Assembly (NCBI GenBank): GCA_023701135.1
Contig: JAMPXP010000017.1
Span: forward strand, 54,780-118,779
DNA from: Desulfobacula sp.
Lineage (GTDB): Bacteria > Desulfobacterota > Desulfobacteria > Desulfobacterales > Desulfobacteraceae
DNA length: 64,000 nt
Direction: 5' to 3'
Shown here: positions 16,268 to 25,363 of the stretch, piece by piece
Layout of the letters: each line of letters opens with the position of its first letter
Numbering within the stretch: the stretch's first letter is position 1
Program-made: the position numbers and the translations under genes
The notes under the pieces: generated by a model
What the model saw: only the letters and a program-made list of their open reading frames with translations
Database searches by the model: none
Told to the model about the DNA's origin: nothing

Positions 16268-18358
16268 TTAATCCAGGATGATCCGGGCGTCAACGGCAAA
16301 GAGAGCTTCGCCGCTGCCTTTCAAAGGATTGATATCCATTTCCTTGATTTGTGGAAAATCCGTTGCCAGGCGGCTGAGACGCCGGAGACAGTCGGCCGCG
16401 GCTTCGAGGGATACCCCCTTTTGGCCCCGGAGGCCCGAAAGGACGGAAACCCCTTTGATGCCCTGGACCATGTCCATGCTTTCGGTGGGGGTCAGGGGGG
16501 TGAGGCCGAAGCTCACATCTTTGAGGGCCTCGGTGAAAATCCCGCCCAGCCCGAACATGGCCAGATGTCCGAATCCTTCTTCCCGGCTGATGCCCAGGAT
16601 CATTTCCGTTCCGGTCACCATGGGCTGGACCAGGACTCCCTGTGCCCCATCTATGGCCATCATGTCATCAAAGGCGGCCAGGGCTTCGGCCGGACCCGGC
16701 ACGTTCAGCCGGACCCCGCCTGCATCGGTTTTGTGAAGGGGGCCCAGGACCTTGACGGCCACAGGAAACGCCTGGTCTTTCAGGGCTGCGGAGGCCTGGG
16801 CCCTGTCTTTGATGAGGGTCTGGGGGACGGGCCTGAACCCGGCAGCCTTGAGCAATTGATGGACATCTTTCGCTGAAAGAATTCCCTGTTTGCCGGCCAG
16901 CACCGAGGCAGCCGCGGCCCTGTCATATCCTGAAAGCTGCTGGTCCTGCTCTTCAGGCCCGGACCGGGACCGGAGCCGGGCCATGGCCTTGGCCAGGGAT
17001 ACCTCGTCCTGGAAAAAGACGGCCCCCGAGTCGATAAACCGGGTGATGAGGTCGCCGGCCGTGGTCAAAGAGGAGAATACCGGCACTACGGGGATGGGGC
17101 TTTCCTTCATGGCCCGGCCAATAGCCTCGTAGATGGGGGCGTTGTCCGTCAAAAGGGAATTGCCGATGATGACGGCAATCGCATCCACATTGCCCTTTTC
17201 CTCCTGGCCCATGAGGGCAATGATATCCTGGATGGTGTGCTCGTCCCGGCTGGCACCGCAGTCAATGGGATTGGCAAAGGCGGCTTCCGGGGGCAGGATC
17301 CGTTCCAGGCAGCTCAGGGTGGAGGGGCTGAACCGGGCCATGGAAAGGCCCTGCCGGGAAATTTCGTCACTCATCATGACCCCCGGACCCCCGGCATCGG
17401 TGAGGACGCAGACTTTGGCGGCGCGAGGGAGCCTTCCCCGGCAAGCTATGGCAGCGCAGGCCGTATCGATCATGTCGGCCCTGCTGCTGACCCGGATGAT
17501 CCCGGCCTTGTCCATCAAGGCCTGGACGGCCGTATCCCGGTTGGCCATGGCCCCGGTATGGCTGGCCGCTGCCCGGCTGCCGTCGGGGGTGTTCCCGGAT
17601 TTGACGGCGATGACGGTGCAGCCCTTTTCCACGAGGCTCCGGGCATGCCGGAGCAGGAGGGCGGGTTTCCGGACGGCTTCCAGGTAGACCATGAGGACCT
17701 TTCCGTCCTCGGGGCCGTAATGCTGGTCATACATGGCGATGAGGTCTTCCACCCCGTACTGGATGGAATTTCCCAGGTTCACGGCAATGCCGAAGGAAAG
17801 CCCCCGTCTGTCGGCAACCTCCATGATATAGTCCACGGTGGCCCCGGACCCGGAGATGATGTCCACGGCCCGGCCGGGCCGGTCAGGAAGGATCCCGGCA
17901 AATTTGCCCTTGTACGACCGGGTCATGAAACCGGAACAGTTGGGGCCGATGATATCCATACCGGACGCTTTCCCCAGGGCCAGCATTTCCTTTTCCAGGG
18001 CCTTGCCCTGGGCGTTTTTCTCGCCAAACCCGGAGGTGAGAACGATGACGGCGCCGGTCCCCTTGTCGGCCAGGGCCTGCATGGCCGGGAGGACGGCACC
18101 GGACGGAATAGCCACAATGGCCAGATCCGGCGGGCCGGGAAGATCCTGGATGCTCTTGAAAGTGGGCCTGCCCTGAACATCTTCGGTTTTGGGGTTCACG
18201 GCCCAGAGGTCGCCTGTATATCCGTTTTCCAGGATATTGTAAAACACACGGCCCCCTGGTTTCAGGATATTGTTTCCCGCCCCGATGACCACAATGCTTT
18301 TGGGGTGGAACAGACACGCATAGGTGGATGGGGTCTTGGGATCCGTTTTTTTTTCCAT
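16268..18358 (-). CDS. NDP-forming acyl-CoA synthetase (acetate--CoA ligase ADP-forming family)
   Basis: 696 residues, alpha and beta parts fused. Domains: CoA-binding Rossmann (1-130, [14 protein letters not shown]), two succinyl-CoA-synthetase flavodoxin-like domains (about 150-290 and 310-440), and a C-terminal ATP-grasp (about 480-696, [66 protein letters not shown]). His267 in [12 protein letters not shown] is the position phosphorylated during catalysis. It makes or uses an acyl-CoA with ATP/ADP. As last major gene of the AbfD operon it probably activates the substrate acid, or conserves energy from a product acyl-CoA. No GNAT domain, so it is not a Pat acetyltransferase. Ribosome site GGAGGG. 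Confidence 0.88.
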   Translation of the reverse strand: MEKKTDPKTPSTYACLFHPKSIVVIGAGNNILKPGGRVFYNILENGYTGDLWAVNPKTEDVQGRPTFKSIQDLPGPPDLAIVAIPSGAVLPAMQALADKGTGAVIVLTSGFGEKNAQGKALEKEMLALGKASGMDIIGPNCSGFMTRSYKGKFAGILPDRPGRAVDIISGSGATVDYIMEVADRRGLSFGIAVNLGNSIQYGVEDLIAMYDQHYGPEDGKVLMVYLEAVRKPALLLRHARSLVEKGCTVIAVKSGNTPDGSRAAASHTGAMANRDTAVQALMDKAGIIRVSSRADMIDTACAAIACRGRLPRAAKVCVLTDAGGPGVMMSDEISRQGLSMARFSPSTLSCLERILPPEAAFANPIDCGASRDEHTIQDIIALMGQEEKGNVDAIAVIIGNSLLTDNAPIYEAIGRAMKESPIPVVPVFSSLTTAGDLITRFIDSGAVFFQDEVSLAKAMARLRSRSGPEEQDQQLSGYDRAAAASVLAGKQGILSAKDVHQLLKAAGFRPVPQTLIKDRAQASAALKDQAFPVAVKVLGPLHKTDAGGVRLNVPGPAEALAAFDDMMAIDGAQGVLVQPMVTGTEMILGISREEGFGHLAMFGLGGIFTEALKDVSFGLTPLTPTESMDMVQGIKGVSVLSGLRGQKGVSLEAAADCLRRLSRLATDFPQIKEMDINPLKGSGEALFAVDARIILD

Positions 18359-18398
18359 TGGGTCATCCCTCCTTGAAGCAGCTCCATTGCTTTACAGG

Positions 18399-18776
18399 CT
18401 ATCCCGTAAACGCAACATTCCTTGTGGCAATGATATTGCAGTCCGTGCCGGCCGGGCTGGGGATCAGGATGTCCCCGATGGCCACGGGGGCTGTGACGCG
18501 CTTTTCCTTGATGACGGCCATGACCTCGAATATTTTCCCCAGGGGGATGGGGGCGTCGGTCCGGACGCTGACCAGCTTGAAATCCCCATCTTCCACGGGG
18601 ATGCCCGAGGCAATGGTCCGCATGGGCCGGGTCAGTTCCTGGGCCACCCATTCCTTGCCCTTGTCGCAGGTGCAGCCGTCAATGGCCAGGATTTCCGTTT
18701 TTTGCCCCTCTTCCAGGAGGACTTCCACATCGCAGCCGTTGGGGCAGACAATACAGACCAGGTTTTTTTTCAGCAT
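18399..18776 (-). CDS. DUF1667 protein
   Basis: 125 residues. The N-terminus has C8-x2-C11-x3-C15 (CIVCPNGCDVEV) and C35-x-C37 (GCTCDKG), enough to bind an iron-sulfur cluster; the rest is a beta-rich domain (PLGKIFEVMAVIKEKRVTAPVAIGDILI). I recognise it as DUF1667. This family is regularly found behind the two flavoproteins seen next to it here, as the third piece of GlpABC-like sets in anaerobes, where it may serve as a small electron carrier subunit. It overlaps the preceding flavoprotein gene by 7 bases, a sign of tight coupling. Confidence 0.85.
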   Translation of the reverse strand: MLKKNLVCIVCPNGCDVEVLLEEGQKTEILAIDGCTCDKGKEWVAQELTRPMRTIASGIPVEDGDFKLVSVRTDAPIPLGKIFEVMAVIKEKRVTAPVAIGDILIPSPAGTDCNIIATRNVAFTG

Positions 18777-20014
18777 TGGACGCTCACCTCCAGTTTTTCC
18801 GCGGTTTCAATATCTTTGGCCTTGACCTTGATCCGGATCATTTCAGCCGGGTGGAGCCGGACCAGTTTCTTTCTTGCGACTTTCCGGTCCCGGTCCGTGA
18901 CCAGGACGGCGGCGTTTCTCATGGGCCGGGTCACCCGAAGGGAGATGGTGACATCCTCCTTCCCGCTGATGGTCTGGGGAAGGACATACCGGATATCGGC
19001 CTTGGGGACCACGGGGATAAAGGCTTCTTCCGGGGCCGGTTCCCCCTTCAGGTAGCGGACGGCGCACCGGCCCACCAGGCCCGCCTCTTCCGACACATGG
19101 TCCACCAGGTCATGGACATGGAGGACATTGCCGCAGGAGAAAACTCCCGGCACATTGGTCATGAACCGGTCATCCACGCTTGCCCCGCTGGTGGCGGGTT
19201 CCAGCCGGACCCCGGCGGAAAGGGACAGCTCGTTTTCCGGGATGAGGCCCACGGACAGGAGCAGGGTGTCGCAGGGCACCAGGCGTCTGGTTTCCGGGAT
19301 CATTTGAAAGCGGTCATCCACCCTGGCCACGGTGACGCCGGTGAGCCGGTCTTTGCCGTGGAGTTCAAATACCGAGGTGCTCAGGAAAAGGGGGATGCCG
19401 TAATCGTCCAGGCATTGCCGGACATTTCGGGCAAGGCCGCTGGGCGTGGGCAGAAGCTCGAACACGGCTTCGACTTTGACCCCTTCCAGGGTCATGCGCC
19501 GGGCCATGATGAGGCCGATGTCCCCGGAGCCCAGAATGACGACGTGTTTGCCGATCATGATATTCTGGAGATTGACGAAATTCTGGGCCGCGCCCGCGGT
19601 ATAGACGCCCGAGGGCCGGGTGCCGGGCAGGGAAATGGCCCCGGCCGTGCGCTCCCGGCATCCCATGGCCAGGATAACGGCCCTGGCCATGATCCGGATG
19701 AAGCCCTTTTTTGAACTGACCGTGAGGGTGCGGTTGCTGTCCAGGGACAGGACAATGGTGTCCAGCAGGGCGTCGATGCCCAGGCGGTTGAATTCGTCAA
19801 TGAACCGCTGGGCGTATTCGGGTCCGGTCAGGGCCTGCTTAAAGGTATGGAGCCCGAACCCGTCATGAATGCACTGGTTCAGGATGCCGCCCAGAATCCT
19901 GTCCCTTTCGATGAGAAGGATGTCGTCCAGTCCGTTTTTCCTGGCCGAAACAGCAGCGGCAAGCCCGGCCGGGCCCCCGCCGATGATGACCAGATCTCGT
20001 TCTATGGTTTGCAT
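18770..20014 (-). CDS. FAD/NAD(P)-dependent oxidoreductase (GlpB-like partner subunit)
   Basis: 414 residues. FAD-binding GGGPAGLAAAVSARKNGLDD at residues about 12-31, a second Rossmann motif for NAD(P)H (IGKHVVILGSGDIGLIMARRM) and the FAD-closing strand NVPGVFSCGNVLHVHDLVDHVSEEAG. Pyridine-nucleotide-disulfide oxidoreductase fold, but without the redox CxxC pair and without Fe-S clusters. It lies between the BFD-containing flavoprotein and the DUF1667 gene, the same order as in GlpABC-like sets, so it probably relays electrons from the first flavoprotein to NAD(P) or another acceptor. Confidence 0.85.
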   Translation of the reverse strand: MQTIERDLVIIGGGPAGLAAAVSARKNGLDDILLIERDRILGGILNQCIHDGFGLHTFKQALTGPEYAQRFIDEFNRLGIDALLDTIVLSLDSNRTLTVSSKKGFIRIMARAVILAMGCRERTAGAISLPGTRPSGVYTAGAAQNFVNLQNIMIGKHVVILGSGDIGLIMARRMTLEGVKVEAVFELLPTPSGLARNVRQCLDDYGIPLFLSTSVFELHGKDRLTGVTVARVDDRFQMIPETRRLVPCDTLLLSVGLIPENELSLSAGVRLEPATSGASVDDRFMTNVPGVFSCGNVLHVHDLVDHVSEEAGLVGRCAVRYLKGEPAPEEAFIPVVPKADIRYVLPQTISGKEDVTISLRVTRPMRNAAVLVTDRDRKVARKKLVRLHPAEMIRIKVKAKDIETAEKLEVSVQC

Positions 20015-20031
20015 CGTATATATATCCTGCC

Positions 20032-21507
20032 TTATACCCGGGTTTTATCCGGGCGCATGTTCCCGGAAAACAGGGGGGAATGGAGGTTTTTGAGGTAATA
20101 ATCTTCGGGCCGGTATCCGAATTCCTTTTCCAGGATCTGGACGATTCTGGGTAGGCAGAACCCGCCCTGGCACCGGCCCATCATGGCCCTGGACCGGTAT
20201 TTGATGCCGTTGATGGTCCTTGCGCCCAGGGGGTTCTGGATGGCGTCCAGGACCTCTTTTTTGGTAATCTGTTCGCACCGGCAGACCACTTCCCCGTAAT
20301 CCGGGTCTTGGGCCACGAGGTCCGCCTTTTCCTCGTCGGAGAGTTCGTAAAAATGGCCGGTCATGCCGGACCTTGCGCCGTTAAACTCTTTTTTTGGAGT
20401 CAGGGGCAGAAGGCTTGTCACCATGTCCCGGACCATGAGGGCGATGGCAGGGGATGAGGTGAGCCCCGGACTCTCGATGCCGATGAGGTTGATCAGGCCT
20501 TTGACATCCTCCCGGCTTTCAATGACAAAATCCTTAAACCCGCCGATCTCGGGCGGAGTCTGTTTGGCCCGAAGCCCGGAAAAACTCCGGATAAAATCCG
20601 TGGTTTTCAGCTCGGGCAACAGGACATGGCCTTCCCTTCGCAACTGGGCCATGATGTCGGCGGTGCAGGCATAGTCTTCGGGGTCTTCTTGGTATTCATT
20701 GCTGGGGCCGATGAGAATATTGCCGGACACGGTATTGGTCAGGTGGATGCCCAGGCCGGCCTTGCCGTGGTGGGGGGCCGGATACACCAGGACGTTGAGG
20801 GTTCCCTTGAGCCGTTTGTCCAGGATCAGGTATTCCCCCCGGCAGGGATAGATCCGGTATTCGTCAATTCCCAGCATCCGGGCGACATGATCGGAATACA
20901 GCCCGGCGGAATTGATCAAAATCTTGGCGCTGAAGCTTTTGTTCCCGGCCCGGATGTCAAACCGGTCCCCGGTTTTTTGGATGGAGGTCACCTCATGGCC
21001 GAGATAAAACCGGCACCCGTTGGCCCGGGCGTTTTCAGCCAGGGCAATGGTCAAAGAATAGGGGCAGATGATGCCCGTGGACGGGGAATGCAGGGCTTTG
21101 ATGCCGCCCACCCGGGGCTGGATCTTTTCCATGGCCCCGGGGTCCAGGATTTCAAGGCCGGGAACCCCGTTGGCCTCGCCCTGGTCCTTGAGGGTATAGA
21201 GGCTTTTGACCTCTTCCTCATCCTGGGCCACGGTGAGTTTGCCGATATAATCGATCTTGACCTTCAGGTCTTGGCAGAGTCCCGCCATGAGGGCGTTGCC
21301 CTGGACATTGAGCCGGGCCCTCAGGGTGCCGGGTTTGTAATGGATGCCCGAATGGATGACCCCGCTGTTTCTGGAGCTGGTGCCCATGGCCACATCCAGC
21401 TCTTTTTCAAGGACGGCCACGCTGACGGCATATTTTGACAATTCCCTGGCAATGGCGTTTCCCACGACGCCGGCGCCGATGACGACCACATCATAGTGAT
21501 TTTCCAT
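20032..21507 (-). CDS. FAD-dependent hydroxy-acid dehydrogenase with C-terminal BFD [2Fe-2S] domain (GlpA/LhgO-like)
   Basis: 491 residues. The N-terminal DAO fold begins YDVVVIGAGVVGNAIARELS and includes SSRNSGVIHSGIHYKPGTLR, the substrate-pocket block of GlpA and L-2-hydroxyglutarate oxidases. The last about 90 residues form a bacterioferredoxin-associated-ferredoxin domain with four cysteines in VVCRCEQITKKEV and GRCQGGFC, expected to hold [2Fe-2S]. It oxidises an alcohol such as glycerol-3-phosphate or 2-hydroxyglutarate. No glycerol kinase or GlpC is adjacent; the AbfD-like gene is 11 bases upstream, so a hydroxy-acid linked to that pathway is the better guess, unproven. Confidence 0.85.
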   Translation of the reverse strand: MENHYDVVVIGAGVVGNAIARELSKYAVSVAVLEKELDVAMGTSSRNSGVIHSGIHYKPGTLRARLNVQGNALMAGLCQDLKVKIDYIGKLTVAQDEEEVKSLYTLKDQGEANGVPGLEILDPGAMEKIQPRVGGIKALHSPSTGIICPYSLTIALAENARANGCRFYLGHEVTSIQKTGDRFDIRAGNKSFSAKILINSAGLYSDHVARMLGIDEYRIYPCRGEYLILDKRLKGTLNVLVYPAPHHGKAGLGIHLTNTVSGNILIGPSNEYQEDPEDYACTADIMAQLRREGHVLLPELKTTDFIRSFSGLRAKQTPPEIGGFKDFVIESREDVKGLINLIGIESPGLTSSPAIALMVRDMVTSLLPLTPKKEFNGARSGMTGHFYELSDEEKADLVAQDPDYGEVVCRCEQITKKEVLDAIQNPLGARTINGIKYRSRAMMGRCQGGFCLPRIVQILEKEFGYRPEDYYLKNLHSPLFSGNMRPDKTRV

Positions 21508-21518
21508 GGGATATGCCT

Positions 21519-22955
21519 TTAGCCGTCAATGCCGGCCAGGCGTCGGGCGGCCCGTTTCTTGCCTTCCAGGTTGCTTTCTCTCAGGATGGTCACCCTGTGG
21601 GCTTCGGGGGAGCCGCCGCCGTGGATGTCGGAAATGGTGTCCGCCGATTCCATGGCCATTTTTTCCACGAGCCGGAACATCTTGATCCGGTTTTCCACGG
21701 GCACGCCGTCGGCCCCTTTCAGATAGCGTTTCAGCATGGGGCCGATCTCGGGATGGTCAAAATCTTTGTCCGAGGGCATGTCTGCCACAAAGCCGCCGCA
21801 GATGTCGATCATGAGGCGGATACATTCGCTGAGTTCCTTGCCTTCATGGATCTTGGATGCATTGGACAGGATGGTGTCGATGAAATAGGCCCCGGAGGGC
21901 ATTTTCCTGCCTTCATAGGAAGAGGCCAGGCAGCACCCGTAAAGGGTTTCGGCCCGGTAGAGCATGTCGATGATCTTCTGTTTGTGATGGCTGATCTTGG
22001 CGGTTCCGTTATAGTCCATGAGGGACAGGGCCGCCCCGATCATGCAGTCGATCTTGCCGGATTTGCATCCGCCGTGGCTCTGGCGGTGGAAGGAGGAAAA
22101 TTTGATGACCATTTCCACGGCAAATTCCGTTTCCCCGCACATGAAAATCCGGTGCTTGGGAACAAAGACCCGGTCAAAAATCAGGGTGGGGCAGTTTTTG
22201 GAATACCGGACGTTTCCGCAGTCCACGCCTTCCAGTTCCCGGCTGTCCAGGCTGGAGCGGCCCACCACATGGATGAGGCCCTCGGTGTCGGACGGGATGG
22301 CAAAGGCCACGGCATAGTCCTCGTCCCCTTTTTTAAAGGCCCGGGTGGGCAGGACAATGATTTCATGGGCCGACAGGGACCCGGTCTGGTGCACCTTGGC
22401 CCCGCTGACCACGATGCCGTCGGGCCGTCTTTCCACAATTTTCAGATACATCTGGTCATCGGCCTGGTCCGTTGGTCCCTTGGACCTATCGCCCTTGACA
22501 TCGGTGACCCCGGCATTGCCGGTCAGGTCGTTTTTCTGCATGTGTTTCAGGAAGTCCATGAAATTCTGGTAATAGGGGGTGCCGTATTTCTGGTCAATGT
22601 CCCAGGTGACGATGGACAGGGCGGAAAGGCAGTCCAGGCCCGTGCATCTCTGGTGGCAGGTGCCCACATGGTTGGCCACAGCCCGGTTTAATTTTACCCG
22701 GTGGACCAGATCCGTGATGGAGGAGGGGGGCAGGGTGAAGCGGTTCACCGGCTCATGGATCAAAGGGCTTTCGGTTACGGCAAGAGCCTTGTATTCTTCC
22801 ATGCCGGCCACTTCATAGGTGGCGCCGGTGGCTTCAATACCGGCCCTAAGCCTTGGGTTGTCCACCACATTTTTGACCCGTTCGCCGAACATGTAGACCA
22901 CGGGGTTTAATTTTCTCAAGGATTCAATATATTCGTCTTTTGTCATCAGTCCCAT
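21519..22955 (-). CDS. abfD: 4-hydroxybutyryl-CoA dehydratase / vinylacetyl-CoA delta-isomerase homologue
   Basis: 478 residues, the family length, with an acyl-CoA-dehydrogenase-like fold (HpaB superfamily). Cys100 and Cys104 (GTCHQRC) plus His290 and Cys297 (FHRQSHGGC) reproduce the [4Fe-4S] ligand set known from the Clostridium aminobutyricum enzyme (C99, C103, H292, C299), which dehydrates 4-hydroxybutyryl-CoA by a ketyl radical using FAD and the cluster. The residue equivalent to catalytic Tyr296 of that enzyme, as I remember it, is His294 here, so a changed substrate is possible. First gene of a five-gene leftward operon with two flavoproteins, DUF1667 and an acyl-CoA synthetase. The gene symbol follows homology only. 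Confidence 0.85.
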   Translation of the reverse strand: MGLMTKDEYIESLRKLNPVVYMFGERVKNVVDNPRLRAGIEATGATYEVAGMEEYKALAVTESPLIHEPVNRFTLPPSSITDLVHRVKLNRAVANHVGTCHQRCTGLDCLSALSIVTWDIDQKYGTPYYQNFMDFLKHMQKNDLTGNAGVTDVKGDRSKGPTDQADDQMYLKIVERRPDGIVVSGAKVHQTGSLSAHEIIVLPTRAFKKGDEDYAVAFAIPSDTEGLIHVVGRSSLDSRELEGVDCGNVRYSKNCPTLIFDRVFVPKHRIFMCGETEFAVEMVIKFSSFHRQSHGGCKSGKIDCMIGAALSLMDYNGTAKISHHKQKIIDMLYRAETLYGCCLASSYEGRKMPSGAYFIDTILSNASKIHEGKELSECIRLMIDICGGFVADMPSDKDFDHPEIGPMLKRYLKGADGVPVENRIKMFRLVEKMAMESADTISDIHGGGSPEAHRVTILRESNLEGKKRAARRLAGIDG

Positions 22956-23262
22956 AATGTCTTTCCTTTTTCAAAAGTAAGTCAGCATAAGGCCATGGTT
23001 TTTCCGGTTAAAATGAATAAAACCCTTTATCCAAAACCATTCCCATTCGCAAAATCAAATTTATCCAAATTTGCACAAAAAATACTTCTAAGAAAAATTT
23101 TTATATCTTGTCAAGCAATTTTCCGACCCGTTGAAATTATAATGAATCAAATAATATAGGGGAACTTGGGAACATTTTTGTTGACAGGGTATCTGATTTT
23201 TTTTAGTGTTTCGGTTTTAAATTATGAATTGGGCAGATATTGAGACCAGACAGGAAACTATC
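22956..23262. other. Divergent control region between the abfD-like operon and sucCD-like genes
   Basis: 307 AT-rich bases without a gene. On the right-hand side TTGACA at 23181-23186 with TAGTGT 17 bases later is a weak promoter candidate for the ligase genes. On the left-hand side a better promoter reads toward abfD (listed separately). The shared region suggests that the two transcription units respond to the same regulator, but I see no clear operator palindrome. Confidence 0.6.
23085..23114 (-). promoter_or_regulatory. Candidate promoter of the abfD-like operon
   Basis: On the minus strand a perfect TTGACA (complement of 23109-23114) is followed after 18 bases by TAGAAG (complement of 23085-23090), four of six bases of the -10 consensus. 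This would start transcription about 120 bases before the start codon at 22955. Prediction only. Confidence 0.35.
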
Positions 23263-24420
23263 ATGAGATTGCACGAATACGAGGGCATGGATATTTTTGA
23301 AAAATTCGGCATCCCCGTTCCCCAACGCGGGGTGGCAGGGACTGCGGATGAAGCGTTGAAAATTGCGGAAGAGACCGGTTATCCGGCGATTCTGAAATCC
23401 CAGGTCCTGGTGGGCGGCCGGGGCCTTGCCGGTGGCATCCGGCCGGTGCAAACCCCGGAGGAATGCAGAACAACGGCAGAAGCCCTTTTGGGGACCGAGA
23501 TCAAGGGCCTCCCGGTCCGGGAGATCATGGTCTGTAAAAAAGCGGTCATCGAAAGAGAACTGTACCTGGGCATCACCATTGATGGGTATTCGGGCAAACC
23601 CGTGGTGGTGGTCAGCACCGAGGGCGGGGTGCATATTGAAGAAACGGCCCGGACCTCACCGGATAAAATCGCTTCCTTTAAAATCGATCCGAAATTCGGG
23701 TTTTATCCCTATCAGGCCGTGGCCCTCCTGCGCAGGGCAGGTCTTGACGGCAAGCCCCTCAACGCCTGCGCCGATATCCTGGTCCGGATGTACAAGGTAT
23801 TTCAACAGTGTGAGGCCATGATTGCGGAGATCAACCCCCTGGCCGTCTTGTCCGACGGCGGTCTCATGGCTGTGGATGCCGTCCTTGAAATCGATGATTC
23901 CGCCATGTTCCGGGTTAAGAAAACGCTTTCCCTGTCCCCCGAGGGCAGGATCGGGAACCGGCTGGAAAGAAAGGGCAAAGAGATCGGGGTCACCTATGTG
24001 GACCTGGACGGGGATATCGGCCTCATTTCTTCCGGGGCGGGCCTGGGCATGGCCTCCATGGACATCATCGGCCACGGCATGAAGCCGGCCAATTTCCTTG
24101 AAACCGGCGGGGGCATCACGGCGGATCTTTTGTACAAATGCATGGACCTTATTTTGATGAAGCCCCTGCGGGCCGTCTTCATCAATATTTACGGCGGTAT
24201 CAATCCCATCCATGAAGGGGCCAAGGGCATTGTCCGGTATATCCAGGAGCACGGCGTCACCCTCCCCATTGTGGCCAAGGCCCTGGGCAACCACCAGGAA
24301 GAGACCTGGGAGATTTTAAAGTCCGGGGGTATCCATGTGGTGACCGAGGCTGCCACGGAAAAGGCTGTTGAACGGCTGGCCGCATTATTAAACACGTCTT
24401 CTCCCATGAGCAGGCCCTAG
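23263..24420 (+). CDS. Succinyl-CoA synthetase beta-like subunit (acyl-CoA ligase, ATP-grasp)
   Basis: 385 residues from ATG 23263 (MRLHEYEGMDIFEKFGIPVP), which has AGGA seven bases upstream; an in-frame ATG at 23224 would add 13 atypical residues. The N-terminal ATP-grasp begins as in SucC, with ILKSQVLVGGRGLAGGI for the nucleotide lysine/glycine loop, and the C-terminal domain holds GGGITADLLYKCMDLI and INIYGGINPIHEGAKGI. Together with the next gene it makes an acyl-CoA from an acid, CoA and ATP (or the reverse). Because a full TCA cluster is absent and an abfD-type operon is divergent, the substrate may be malate or another dicarboxylate rather than succinate. Confidence 0.88.
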   Translation: MRLHEYEGMDIFEKFGIPVPQRGVAGTADEALKIAEETGYPAILKSQVLVGGRGLAGGIRPVQTPEECRTTAEALLGTEIKGLPVREIMVCKKAVIERELYLGITIDGYSGKPVVVVSTEGGVHIEETARTSPDKIASFKIDPKFGFYPYQAVALLRRAGLDGKPLNACADILVRMYKVFQQCEAMIAEINPLAVLSDGGLMAVDAVLEIDDSAMFRVKKTLSLSPEGRIGNRLERKGKEIGVTYVDLDGDIGLISSGAGLGMASMDIIGHGMKPANFLETGGGITADLLYKCMDLILMKPLRAVFINIYGGINPIHEGAKGIVRYIQEHGVTLPIVAKALGNHQEETWEILKSGGIHVVTEAATEKAVERLAALLNTSSPMSRP

Positions 24421-24445
24421 GGATAGAAATATAGGGATAGAAATA
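24418..24445 (+). repeat. 14-base tandem duplication across the sucC-like stop codon
   Basis: TAGGGATAGAAATA occurs twice back to back (24418-24431, 24432-24445), followed by a partial third copy AGGATAGAT. The first copy begins with the TAG stop codon, and the partial copy supplies the AGGA used as ribosome site for the next gene at 24460. It looks like replication slippage that lengthened the spacer between the two subunits. Confidence 0.85.
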
Positions 24446-24459
24446 AGGATAGATCCAAT

Positions 24460-25332
24460 ATGAGCATTCTTTTAAATGATGATACCCGGGTGATTGTCCA
24501 GGGCATCACCGGGAAAATCGGCAGCGTCCAGACCAAATGGATGCTTCAATATGGAACAAAGATCGTCGGCGGCGTTACCCCCGGCAAGGGCGGGCAGGTT
24601 GTGGAAGGGCTGCCCGTGTTCAATTATGTGGAGGATGCCGTCAGAGAGACAGGTGCCAATGCCTCGGTCTTCTTTGTCCCGGCCGCCTTTGTCCTGGATG
24701 CCTTTTTTGAAACCATTGATGCGGGTATCGATTTTATTGTCATTGTGCCCGAGCATATCCCCGTCCACGACGTCATGAAAATGCGGGACTATGCCGATGA
24801 AAAAGGGATAACGGCCCTGGGCCCCACAACGCCGGGCATCCTGGTTCCCGGCAAGGGCAAAATGGGCATCATGCCTGCGTCTTTGTTTGCACCGGGACGG
24901 GTGGGCATCATTTCCCGGTCCGGAACCCTGTCCTATGAATTTGCCGGTATCCTTTCGGAAAAAAAGATCGGCCAGAGCACGGTGGTGGGCATGGGCGCTG
25001 ATCCCGTGGTCCTGTGCAATCTGCCGAAGATCCTGGCCATGTTTGAAAACGACCCGGACACGGACGCCGTGATCATGGTGGGCGAGGTGGGTGGGGAACA
25101 GGAAGAAAAGGCTGCCGAATTCATCGCCGGCCATATGAAAAAGCCCGTGGCCGCCTATATTGCGGGCCGGTTTTCGCCCCAGGGAAAAAAAATGGGCCAT
25201 GCCGGGGCCATTGTGAGGGGGTCTGCCGGGACCTATGAGGGCAAAACCAGGGCCTTGCGGGAAGCCGGGGTCACGGTGCTGGAGTCCCCCATCCATGTCC
25301 AGGCCTGGGCTGAAAAACATAAATTAAGATAG
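24460..25332 (+). CDS. Succinyl-CoA synthetase alpha-like subunit (acyl-CoA ligase)
   Basis: 290 residues, the usual SucD length. CoA-binding N-terminal domain (RVIVQGITGKIGSVQTKWMLQYGTKIVGGVTPGKGG) and ligase domain (IISRSGTLSYEFAGIL; IMVGEVGGEQEEKAAEFI). His247 in MGHAGAIVRGSAGTYEGK is the residue that carries the phosphate between active sites, so the enzyme should be functional. It forms a heterotetramer with the preceding beta-like subunit, 39 bases upstream. The pair is more like the malate-/itaconate-type SucCD relatives than a TCA-cluster member by context, but sequence alone does not decide the acid. Confidence 0.9.
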   Translation: MSILLNDDTRVIVQGITGKIGSVQTKWMLQYGTKIVGGVTPGKGGQVVEGLPVFNYVEDAVRETGANASVFFVPAAFVLDAFFETIDAGIDFIVIVPEHIPVHDVMKMRDYADEKGITALGPTTPGILVPGKGKMGIMPASLFAPGRVGIISRSGTLSYEFAGILSEKKIGQSTVVGMGADPVVLCNLPKILAMFENDPDTDAVIMVGEVGGEQEEKAAEFIAGHMKKPVAAYIAGRFSPQGKKMGHAGAIVRGSAGTYEGKTRALREAGVTVLESPIHVQAWAEKHKLR

Positions 25333-25363
25333 ACTATGGCTGATCCGGCCTTTGTATGATATA

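Noticed and set aside
15569..16876. Long open plus-strand frame (435 codons)
   Set aside because: Only its first 100 codons resemble a protein (the MacB fragment). The rest is the antisense of the HTH and acyl-CoA synthetase genes, whose own frames carry clear domain motifs.
17237..18376. 379-codon plus-strand frame
   Set aside because: It is antisense to the NDP-forming acyl-CoA synthetase; high G+C with a strong third-base bias makes such mirror frames common. No domain is readable in it.
21513..22691. 392-codon plus-strand frame
   Set aside because: Mirror of the AbfD-like gene; low-complexity H/G/F-rich product without a start signal.
22956..23262. Riboswitch or small RNA in the divergent gap
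   Set aside because: I looked for stems and conserved riboswitch cores and saw none; the region is simply AT-rich.
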